Assembly: GCA_016285815.1 (NCBI GenBank)
Contig: JAEERN010000133.1
Location: 1-13,252 of the forward strand
Direction of reading: 5' to 3'
DNA length: 13,252 bases
Origin: Clostridiales bacterium
GTDB taxonomy: Bacteria; Bacillota; Clostridia; Oscillospirales; QAMX01
Positions within the stretch are counted from its first letter, which is position 1. Every line of letters starts with the position of its first letter. The notes beneath the pieces were generated by a model, which worked only from the letters and a program-made list of their open reading frames with translations, was not told the origin of the DNA and searched no databases. Below, piece after piece: positions 6,389 through 13,252 of this stretch. The position numbers and the translations under genes were made by a program.

Positions 6389-8353
6389 ATGATCGCAAGA
6401 CAGGACATGGCGTGGGCGGAGGGGCTGATGCCGTGGCGCGCGCCGCAGGAGTTCCCGCTGGTCTTTGCCCTCGGCGGCCGCACCGTGCGCGGGATCCCGG
6501 CCGACTGGGCCCCGGAAAAGGAGTTCCGCCTGCTCGACGCCTGTATCGAAGAGACCGTCTTCACCGGGCGCAGCCCGGAGGGGCTGGAGGTGCGCGCGGA
6601 GTGCCGCCGGTACCGGGATTTCCCCTGTGTGGAGCTCTTCGCGACGCTGACCAACCGGGGCGGCGCGGACACGCCGCTGATCGAGGGGCTGGCCCTGGCC
6701 GGAACGGTCGAAGGGGGACGGGCCTCGCTGTATCACGGCAACGGCGACACCCAGCGGGAGGACGGCTATGCGTGGGAGACGACGCCGCTGGACGGCCCGC
6801 TGACCGTTGAGCCGGACGGCGACGGCACCCCCTGCAAGGGCGCGTTCCCGTATATGCGGCTGATCTTCGCAGAGCACTGCGTGGATCTGGCCGTGGGCTG
6901 GGCGGGCCGCTGGACCGCGCGGTTCGAGCAGGCGCCGGAGGGGCTTTCCGTCCGGGTCGCGCAGAAGCGCTGTCACATGGTCATCCGGCCGGGAGAGACC
7001 ATGCGCACCCCGCGGCTGACGCTGCTGGCCAGCGACGGGGACGAAGAGCGCTCCCGCAACGTCTGGCGCCGCTGGTATTTCGCCCACGTCCTGCCGCGGC
7101 GGAACGGACGCCCTCTGGGGCCGATCTGCTGCGCCCTCACCTTCGAGGCGGAGGGAATGGCGGAGCACACCGGCGCCTCGGAGAAGAACCAGCTCGAGGC
7201 CATCGACGGCTATCTCGCGCGGGGGTTCCGGCCGGACCTCTGGTGGATCGACGCGGGCTGGTATCCCTGCGGCGGCGACTGGCCCACGACGGGCACGTGG
7301 CGGGCCGACGAGACGCGCTTTCCGCGCGGGCTCGCGCCCGTCGGCGAAAAGTGCCGCGAAAACGGCATGGACTTCCTGCTCTGGTTCGAGCCGGAGCGGG
7401 TCCGGCCGGACACGGAGCTGGCGCGCGAGCACCCGGAATGGCTGCTCTGTCACCATGGGGAAAACGGAGAGCCGGAGCTCAACCGCCTGCTGGATCTGTC
7501 GGATCCCGCCTGCTGCGACGCGCTCATCGAGCTGGTCGACCGGCGCATCCGGGAATACGGCGTCACGGTCTACCGCCAGGATTTCAACATGCCGCCCATG
7601 CCCTTCTGGATCGAGAACGAGGCGCCCGACCGCGTCGGCGCCAAGGAGAACCTGCACGTCCAGGGGTATCTGCGCTTTTGGGACACCCTGCGGGAGCGGC
7701 ACCCGGACCTGCTGATCGACTCCTGTTCCAGCGGCGGACGCCGGAACGAGCTGGATGCCATGCGCCGCGCGATCCCGCTGCACTATACCGACGTGGGATA
7801 CGGGAACCACCCGATCCGGTTCCTCCAGTGCCGTCAGATGTTCGAGTGGATCCCGTATTTCCGCGTCATGAACATGGACTGGCTCAACGACGACGGGACC
7901 TACGGCCGCGAGCGGCGGAAGGCGGACGCCTACGACTATTATACGGCCATGACGCCGTCGCTGACGGACATGACGCCCTTCGACGCGGACGGCGAGGCGG
8001 CGGCCCTTGCCCTGCGCATGCAGGCGATCTGGCGGCGTGCGGCGGCGCTGACGCTGGGCACGGACTTCTATCCGCTGACCGGGTGCCGCAAGTCCGCCGG
8101 AGACCTCTGGGCCGTCCAGTTCCACGATCCAGCCTCGGGCCGGGGGTTTTTGAACCTGGCCAACGGCGTCGCGGCGGAGGAGTCGACCTTCGTTTTGTGT
8201 CTGCGCGGGCTGGAGCCGGAAAAGCGCTATCGCCTGACCTCCGCCGAGACCGGCGCGGTCCGCGAGGAGACCGGCGCGGCGCTGGCGGCGGGACAGACCT
8301 ACGTCCAGCCGCCGCACACCGGAGACGTCTGGTTCTACGAAGAACTGCGCTGA
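6389..8353 (+). CDS. GH36-type alpha-galactosidase
   Basis: A 654-residue enzyme without signal peptide, hence cytoplasmic. It has an N-terminal beta-rich part (about 1-270), a Melibiase TIM barrel (about 280-590) and a short C-terminal beta domain. GH36/GH-D hallmarks: WWIDAGWY (285-292), LWFEPERV (331-338), YRQDFN (395-400) with nucleophile D398, and DSCSSGGRRNELD (444-456). At the position where related enzymes usually have the acid/base Asp (SGGRRND), this one has Glu454. Family knowledge: members release terminal alpha-galactose from raffinose-type sugars or galactolipids; a different alpha-glycoside is possible. The ATG at 6389 has GGAAGGGG 8 bases upstream. It lies 28 bp after the PII-like gene with no visible promoter or terminator, so it is probably co-transcribed. 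No sugar transporter is nearby. Confidence 0.88.
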   Translation: MIARQDMAWAEGLMPWRAPQEFPLVFALGGRTVRGIPADWAPEKEFRLLDACIEETVFTGRSPEGLEVRAECRRYRDFPCVELFATLTNRGGADTPLIEGLALAGTVEGGRASLYHGNGDTQREDGYAWETTPLDGPLTVEPDGDGTPCKGAFPYMRLIFAEHCVDLAVGWAGRWTARFEQAPEGLSVRVAQKRCHMVIRPGETMRTPRLTLLASDGDEERSRNVWRRWYFAHVLPRRNGRPLGPICCALTFEAEGMAEHTGASEKNQLEAIDGYLARGFRPDLWWIDAGWYPCGGDWPTTGTWRADETRFPRGLAPVGEKCRENGMDFLLWFEPERVRPDTELAREHPEWLLCHHGENGEPELNRLLDLSDPACCDALIELVDRRIREYGVTVYRQDFNMPPMPFWIENEAPDRVGAKENLHVQGYLRFWDTLRERHPDLLIDSCSSGGRRNELDAMRRAIPLHYTDVGYGNHPIRFLQCRQMFEWIPYFRVMNMDWLNDDGTYGRERRKADAYDYYTAMTPSLTDMTPFDADGEAAALALRMQAIWRRAAALTLGTDFYPLTGCRKSAGDLWAVQFHDPASGRGFLNLANGVAAEESTFVLCLRGLEPEKRYRLTSAETGAVREETGAALAAGQTYVQPPHTGDVWFYEELR

Positions 8354-8368
8354 TCTCCGAGAAAAAAG

Positions 8369-8397
8369 TTGCATTTCTCCCGCCGTCGTGCTATCAT
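8369..8397 (+). promoter_or_regulatory. SigA-type promoter of the LRR/Fn3 gene
   Basis: TTGCAT (8369-8374), 17-bp spacer, TATCAT (8392-8397), with extended -10 TGC. It predicts a leader of about 69 nt to the ATG at 8473. No terminator is seen between the GH36 stop (8353) and this promoter, so read-through is possible. Confidence 0.8.
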
Positions 8398-8472
8398 AGT
8401 GATATAGTAAAGCGAAGTAAAACCGGGAAGCGTATGGATCCATCAAAAAAACGAGATAAGGAGAGAAAAGCC

Positions 8473-10623
8473 ATGTTCCAGACCAAGAAGAGCATCGCGC
8501 TCAAGAGCTCGGCCGTTCTGCTGGCGGTGCTGCTGCTGGCGGCGCTGGCGCCGGTGCTGGGCGGCAGCGTCTACGCGGACGTCTCCGGCGTCTACACCTA
8601 CGAGGTGACCGACGGCGAGGCGACGATCACCGCGGTCGACACCGGCGCCTCCGGCGCGCTGACCGTCCCGGGCAAGCTGGGCGGCAAGCCCGTCGCCGCC
8701 ATCGGCGACGAGGCGTTCCAGAACTGTTCCGGTCTGACGTCCGTGAAGCTTCCCGCCACGGTGAGGACCATCGGCGAGTATGCGTTCAGCCGCTGCTGGA
8801 ATCTGAAGTCCGTGACCCTGCCCGACTCGCTGGAGACCATCGGCGAGTACGCATTTTACTACTGCGACAAGCTGACCGGCATCACGATCCCGGACAGCGT
8901 CTATCAAATCGGCGAGGGGGCGTTTTTCAGCTGCAGCGCGCTGAAGTCCGTGACCCTGCCGGACAACCCGGACTTCGTCTGGATTTCCAGAGACATGTTC
9001 TACTGCTGCGGTTCGCTGACGAACGTGGTCCTGCCGGATCCGGTGTACGCGATCCGCGAGAGCGCGTTCGGCGGCTGCACGGCGCTGGAAACGCTGGTCC
9101 TTCCGGCGGGCATGACCGAGGTTTACCCGTACGCCTTTGAGGGTTGCCTGGCGCTGACGGGCCTGACGGTGGATCCGAGCAACCAGAGCTTCTCGGCCGC
9201 CGGCGGCGTGCTGTACAACAAGGATAAGACCGAGCTGGTGGCCGCGCCGGCGGTCAAGACTCTGACCGTGCCGGGCACGGTGAAGCGCATCGCTCCGGCG
9301 GCGTTTGACAGCAACCGGAACCTGACCAAGGTGACCCTGCCGGACGAGCTGGAGGAGATCGCCCACAGCGCGTTTCAGGAGTGCACGGCGCTGACGGCCG
9401 TCAAGATCCCCGCCGGCGTAAAGACGCTGGGGACCGGCATCTTCTTCCACTGCCGGGCGCTGAACAGCCTGACCGTGGACGCGGACAACGGGTATTTCAC
9501 CGCGAGGGGCAACGTGATCTACAGCAAGAACATGGCGATGCTGGTGGCCGCGCCAACGGTCAAGACGCTGACCGTGCCGGACACGGTGTTGACGATCCGA
9601 TATCTTGCCTTCGGCGGAAACAGCAATCTGACGACCCTGATCCTGCCCAAGGGGTTGCTGACCATCCAGTCGCACGCGTTCCAGTGGTGCGACGGGCTGA
9701 AGTCGCTGACGATCCCGGCCGGGGTGGAGTGTGTCGAGAAGTATGCGTTCTACCACGCCGGTCTGGAAGACATCTGGTGCCTGGCCCCGTCCCAGCCGGG
9801 GAGCTGGGAATCCGGCTGGAACGGTACGTGCGATGCGACGGTCCACTGGGGCAAGCTGGAGCGGCCCGCGGTGACGGCCAAGGCGCTGGCCGCCGGCGGG
9901 ATCAAGCTGAGCTGGAAGACCGTGCCCTATGCCACGAAGTACAACGTGGAGCGCAAGGTCTCCGGCGGCAGTTGGGAAGCGATCGGCTTCTCCCGGGAGC
10001 TGAGCTTCACCGACGAGACGGCCGCGGCGGGCACGGCGTACTCCTACCGCGTGCGGGCGCAGATGAGCAAGACCTACAGCCCGTATTCGGCGGCGGTCAC
10101 GGCCCGGTGGCTGGCCGCGCCGGAGGCGCCGGCGATCGTCAACGGGGTCGCGGGCGTGAAGCTGAGCTGGAGCGCGGTCAAGGGCGCGAGCCTGTACTAC
10201 GTCTGGCGGGCCGAGGGGGGCGGAGCCTTCGTCAGGCTCGCCGAGAGCCGCGAGCTGAGCTATACGGACAAGAGCGCGGAGAGCGGGAAGACGTACGTCT
10301 ATGCGATCAAGGCGCGGTATTCGAGCTTCTACAGCGCGCTGGGCGAGTCGGCCGGGACGGTCTGGCTGGCCGCGCCGGAGACGACTGTCAAGGCCTACGC
10401 CTCGGGGATCAAGCTGACCTGGGCGGAGGTGCCGGGGGCGACGCGCTACAACGTCTGGCGCGCCTCACCGGGCGGCGATTTTGAGCTGATCGACTTCAGC
10501 CGGACGACGAGCTACGTGGACCGGACGGTGACCAGCGGGAAGACCTACCGCTATTACGTGACGGCGCAGTACTCGAAGTACCTGTCCAGCCACAACGCCG
10601 CGGTGAGCGCCACGGCGAAATAA
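8473..10623 (+). CDS. Secreted BspA-type leucine-rich repeat protein with three Fn3 domains
   Basis: A 716-residue exported protein. Residues 1-35 are a signal peptide: basic start, hydrophobic core LLAVLLLAALAPVL, likely cleavage after VYA. Residues about 75-455 hold about a dozen BspA-type (LRR_5) repeats of the form AFxxCxxLxxVxLPxxVxxIG, with a nearly unbroken ladder of cysteines. Three fibronectin type III-like domains follow (about 466-549, 551-634, 636-716), each with a KLSW/KLTW strand, a YxVxR/YNVWR strand and a closing Y-S-rich strand. No LPxTG, membrane anchor or cell-wall binding repeat is visible, so it is released or held non-covalently. Family knowledge: such proteins bind host or bacterial surfaces; the ligand is unknown. 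The ATG at 8473 was chosen for AAGGAGAG 8 bases upstream; an in-frame ATG at 8434 has a poorer site. Confidence 0.88.
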   Translation: MFQTKKSIALKSSAVLLAVLLLAALAPVLGGSVYADVSGVYTYEVTDGEATITAVDTGASGALTVPGKLGGKPVAAIGDEAFQNCSGLTSVKLPATVRTIGEYAFSRCWNLKSVTLPDSLETIGEYAFYYCDKLTGITIPDSVYQIGEGAFFSCSALKSVTLPDNPDFVWISRDMFYCCGSLTNVVLPDPVYAIRESAFGGCTALETLVLPAGMTEVYPYAFEGCLALTGLTVDPSNQSFSAAGGVLYNKDKTELVAAPAVKTLTVPGTVKRIAPAAFDSNRNLTKVTLPDELEEIAHSAFQECTALTAVKIPAGVKTLGTGIFFHCRALNSLTVDADNGYFTARGNVIYSKNMAMLVAAPTVKTLTVPDTVLTIRYLAFGGNSNLTTLILPKGLLTIQSHAFQWCDGLKSLTIPAGVECVEKYAFYHAGLEDIWCLAPSQPGSWESGWNGTCDATVHWGKLERPAVTAKALAAGGIKLSWKTVPYATKYNVERKVSGGSWEAIGFSRELSFTDETAAAGTAYSYRVRAQMSKTYSPYSAAVTARWLAAPEAPAIVNGVAGVKLSWSAVKGASLYYVWRAEGGGAFVRLAESRELSYTDKSAESGKTYVYAIKARYSSFYSALGESAGTVWLAAPETTVKAYASGIKLTWAEVPGATRYNVWRASPGGDFELIDFSRTTSYVDRTVTSGKTYRYYVTAQYSKYLSSHNAAVSATAK
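9163..9774 (+). repeat. Internal duplication of a 102-residue LRR block
   Basis: Two consecutive 306-bp blocks (9163-9468 and 9469-9774) encode similar 102-residue segments. Both open with LTVD, contain a non-LRR insert (SFSAAGGVLYNKDKTELVAAP versus a matching FTARGNVIYSKN...VAAP), continue VKTLTVP and reach IPAGV. In both copies the same repeat has Asn instead of the usual ladder Cys (SNRNL, GNSNL), supporting block duplication rather than single-repeat growth. Confidence 0.8.
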
Positions 10624-10634
10624 AACAAAAAAAT

Positions 10635-10668
10635 GAGCGGGCCCGGAGACGTTTCTCCGGGCCCGCTC
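10635..10668. terminator. 15-bp perfect hairpin after the LRR/Fn3 gene
   Basis: A perfect 15-bp stem (10635-10649 with 10654-10668), loop CGTT, starts 12 bases past the stop codon. On the rightward strand only CCGTTCTCC follows, a poor U-tract. On the leftward strand it is followed by AT7, an excellent intrinsic terminator signature, although no leftward gene is seen to the right of it. It probably ends the LRR/Fn3 transcript imperfectly and blocks antisense transcription. Confidence 0.7.
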
Positions 10669-10685
10669 CGTTCTCCGGCGCGGAC

Positions 10686-10715
10686 TTGCGCCGGAGACGC
10701 CGGGCGTGGTATAAT
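10686..10715 (+). promoter_or_regulatory. SigA-type promoter of the isomerase-like gene
   Basis: TTGCGC (10686-10691), 18-bp spacer, TATAAT (10710-10715), with extended -10 TGG compensating for the weak -35. The leader to the ATG at 10777 is about 55 nt. Confidence 0.8.
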
Positions 10716-10776
10716 AGACCCGGCGAACGCGCCGGGCGGACGCCGGCACGGGCCGCGAAAGGGAGGAGAACGGAAG

Positions 10777-11628
10777 ATGTGGCGAAAGAAACTCTGTCTG
10801 GGACTGGGGGATTTCGGGATCTCGCCGGAGGCCCAGCTTCGGGTCATGGCGGAGACCGGCTTCGACGCGTTCTTTTTCGGTCTGGATCCCCGGATCGACC
10901 CGGTCCGTCTGGCGGCGTACGGGCGCAGCCTGGGGCTGACGCTCCAGTCGGTCCACGCGCCCTTCGGCCGCGCCCGGGATATGTGGCACGGAGACGCCGC
11001 GGCCGGACAGGCCGCGCTGGACGAGCATCTGGCCAGCCTTGCGGCGGCGGCGGCCGTCGGCGCGCCCGTCATGGTGGTCCACGCCTTCATCGGCTTTCAC
11101 GACCACGCCCCCAACGCCGCGGGGGTCGAGCGGTACGGCGCGCTGGTCCGCGCGGCGGAGCGGGCCGGCGTGAAGATCGCCGTCGAGAACACCGAGGGCG
11201 AGGAGTATCTGGCCGCGCTGATGGACGCGTTCCGCGGCGAACCGGCGGCGGGCTTTTGCTGGGACTCGGGCCACGAGCTGTGCTATAACCGGGGAAAGGA
11301 CATGCTGGCGCTCTACGGGGACCGGCTGATCTGCACCCATCTGAACGACAATCTGGGGATCCGCGACTTCGGCGGGACCATCACCAACGTGGACGATCTG
11401 CACCTGCTGCCCTTCGATGGGATCGCCGACTGGGACGACGCGGCCCGGCGGCTGGCCCGGTGCGGCTTCGACGGCCCGCTGACCTTCGAGCTGTGCGCCC
11501 GACCGCGCCACGGCCGGCGGGAGAGCGAGACGTATCTTCGCCTGTCGCCGGAGGAGTTCCTCGTCGAGAGCTACAAGCGGGCCTGCCGCGTGGGTGCGGG
11601 GGTGCTGCGGGCAGAGGAGGCGCGCTGA
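10777..11628 (+). CDS. Sugar-phosphate isomerase/epimerase-like TIM-barrel protein
   Basis: A 283-residue cytoplasmic protein of the xylose isomerase-like / AP endonuclease 2 TIM-barrel superfamily. Alternating strands end in the expected metal or substrate residues: SVHAPFG (H60), VVHAF (H102), IAVENTEG (E137), GFCWDSGH (D163, H166), ICTHLNDN (H188), LHLLPFDGIADW (H209) and LTFEL (E238). This pattern supports a divalent-metal-dependent isomerase or epimerase; the substrate cannot be assigned, and endonuclease activity is less likely because the barrel resembles the sugar branch. The ATG at 10777 was chosen over an in-frame ATG at 10633 because it has GGAGG 10 bases upstream and lies downstream of the promoter. 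No terminator separates it from recA, but recA has its own promoter. Confidence 0.82.
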   Translation: MWRKKLCLGLGDFGISPEAQLRVMAETGFDAFFFGLDPRIDPVRLAAYGRSLGLTLQSVHAPFGRARDMWHGDAAAGQAALDEHLASLAAAAAVGAPVMVVHAFIGFHDHAPNAAGVERYGALVRAAERAGVKIAVENTEGEEYLAALMDAFRGEPAAGFCWDSGHELCYNRGKDMLALYGDRLICTHLNDNLGIRDFGGTITNVDDLHLLPFDGIADWDDAARRLARCGFDGPLTFELCARPRHGRRESETYLRLSPEEFLVESYKRACRVGAGVLRAEEAR

Positions 11629-11640
11629 AAGGTGAAAAAA

Positions 11641-11652
11641 GAACAAATGTTT
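11641..11652 (+). promoter_or_regulatory. LexA/DinR-type SOS box upstream of recA
   Basis: GAAC-AAAT-GTTT at 11641-11652 fits the Gram-positive LexA operator core GAACRNRYGTTY. The symmetric form would end GTTC, so there is one departure from perfect dyad symmetry, still within the Y of the consensus. It lies 13 bp upstream of the recA -35 box, which suits SOS repression of recA. Confidence 0.7.
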
Positions 11653-11665
11653 TATCCGCGGGGGC

Positions 11666-11694
11666 TTGATTTTCGGACCGCGTTCCTGTATAAT
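11666..11694 (+). promoter_or_regulatory. SigA-type promoter of recA
   Basis: TTGATT (11666-11671), 17-bp spacer, TATAAT (11689-11694). The predicted start near 11701 gives a leader of about 39 nt with GGGGAGAG at 11726-11733, 6 bases before the ATG at 11740. Confidence 0.88.
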
Positions 11695-11739
11695 AAACGG
11701 GTGGAAAAAAGAAGTTTTTGACGATGGGGAGAGCCGGAC

Positions 11740-12831
<1,092 letters not shown>

Positions 12832-12837
12832 ACGGCC

Positions 12838-13252
12838 GTGAGGACCGTGACGTCGATCAAGCCGTCGAAGACCGGGCGAAAGCTTCGGATCGAGCTGTCG
12901 GACGGCGGGTATTTTTACGCGGACGCGGACGGCGAGGCGGCAAAGCTTCTGGCCGAGGGCGACGAGATCGACGACGAGGCGCTGGTCCGGTGGCGGGCCC
13001 ACGGCGGTCTGACCGCGGAAGAAGCGGCGGCGCTGGCGCTGGGGCGGCGGGCCCGTTCGGAGAAGGAGCTGCGAGGCAAGCTGGCCGACAAGGGCTTCAC
13101 GCCGGACGAGGCGGACCGCGCCCTGGACAGGATGCGCGAGTTGGGCTTTCTGGACGACCGGGCTCTCGCCGAAGAGATCGTGGCGGCCTGCGCGGCGGAG
13201 AACCGCTCGCGGCGGGCCGCGCTGGAGGCCCTGCGGCGCCGCGGCATCGAGG
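12838..13252 (+). CDS. recX: RecX regulatory protein, N-terminal part
   Basis: Partial gene running off the right edge; 138 codons are visible. After an N-terminal beta segment (VTSIKPSKTGRKLRIELSDG), helical RecX repeats appear: ALALGRRARSEKELRGKLADKGFTPDEADRALDRMRELGFLDDRALAEEIV, then the start of the next repeat (NRSRRAALEALRRRGI). Family knowledge: RecX binds in the groove of RecA filaments and limits or remodels them. The GTG at 12838 was chosen because GGAG at the end of recA lies 9 bases upstream; a second GTG at 12847 is possible. The 6-base gap to the recA stop implies one operon and shared SOS control. Confidence 0.93.
   Translation, partial: MRTVTSIKPSKTGRKLRIELSDGGYFYADADGEAAKLLAEGDEIDDEALVRWRAHGGLTAEEAAALALGRRARSEKELRGKLADKGFTPDEADRALDRMRELGFLDDRALAEEIVAACAAENRSRRAALEALRRRGIE

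Noticed and set aside
6368..8446. 692-codon minus-strand frame opposite the GH36 gene
   Set aside because: A shadow of the GH36 coding sequence; composition is Arg/Gly/Gln-rich and no start site or family motif is visible.
8434..8472. Alternative ATG for the LRR/Fn3 protein
   Set aside because: It would place 13 charged residues before the signal peptide and has a poorly spaced site; the ATG at 8473 has AAGGAGAG.
8443..9846. 467-codon minus-strand frame opposite the LRR gene
   Set aside because: Its apparent repeats mirror the LRR repeats of the real gene on the other strand; no ribosome binding site or motif.
10633..10776. Upstream in-frame ATG for the isomerase-like gene
   Set aside because: The added segment would encode the terminator hairpin and promoter region and looks like non-coding sequence; the ATG at 10777 has the ribosome binding site.
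11704..11718. A-run and T-run that could pair in the recA leader
   Set aside because: Only about five A-U pairs around a 5-base loop; too weak to call a terminator or regulatory hairpin.

Overview
The window reads as ordinary chromosome of a GC-rich member of the Bacillota, most likely class Clostridia (Oscillospiraceae-like). This rests on the Gram-positive gene set (LytR-CpsA-Psr protein, BspA-like secreted protein, recA-recX pair), a LexA/DinR-type SOS box upstream of recA, strong AGGAGG-like ribosome binding sites, and clear vegetative promoters (TTGACA / TATAAT type) in very GC-rich coding DNA. The taxonomic assignment is inference. I see no mobile element, phage gene, CRISPR array, tRNA or rRNA.

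Layout. The left edge holds the 3' end of a probable sn-glycerol-1-phosphate dehydrogenase gene. Next comes a monocistronic YjgR/HerA-type ATPase gene (495-2216) with its own promoter and a textbook terminator. Two leftward genes follow in transcript order: an LCP-family cell-wall ligase (3875-2784), driven by a fully consensus promoter, then a small thioredoxin-fold protein with no cysteine (2719-2387). From a divergent intergenic region, a rightward operon starts at 4151: a two-copy DUF1538 membrane protein, a translationally coupled PII-like protein with a probable second PII-type domain, and 28 bp later a cytoplasmic GH36-type alpha-galactosidase. A separate promoter then drives a secreted leucine-rich-repeat / fibronectin type III protein (8473-10623). 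After an intergenic hairpin come a sugar-phosphate isomerase/epimerase-like TIM-barrel protein (10777-11628), recA (11740-12831) and the start of recX (12838 to the edge).

How the genes relate. The firmest functional units are recA-recX (homologous recombination and its modulator, with a probable SOS operator) and DUF1538-PII (a membrane protein and its likely nucleotide-sensing regulator, with start and stop codons overlapping). The YjgR ATPase, LCP protein, BspA-like protein and isomerase look like independent single-gene units. The alpha-galactosidase has no transporter or regulator beside it, and its co-transcription with the PII module is only inferred from spacing.

The best leads for unusual biology are the DUF1538/PII-like pair, the cysteine-free thioredoxin-fold protein, an Asp-to-Glu change at the expected acid/base position of the GH36 enzyme, and a strong hairpin at 10635-10668 whose T-tract lies on the strand opposite to both neighbouring genes. 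I found no clear multi-gene defence or mobile system.
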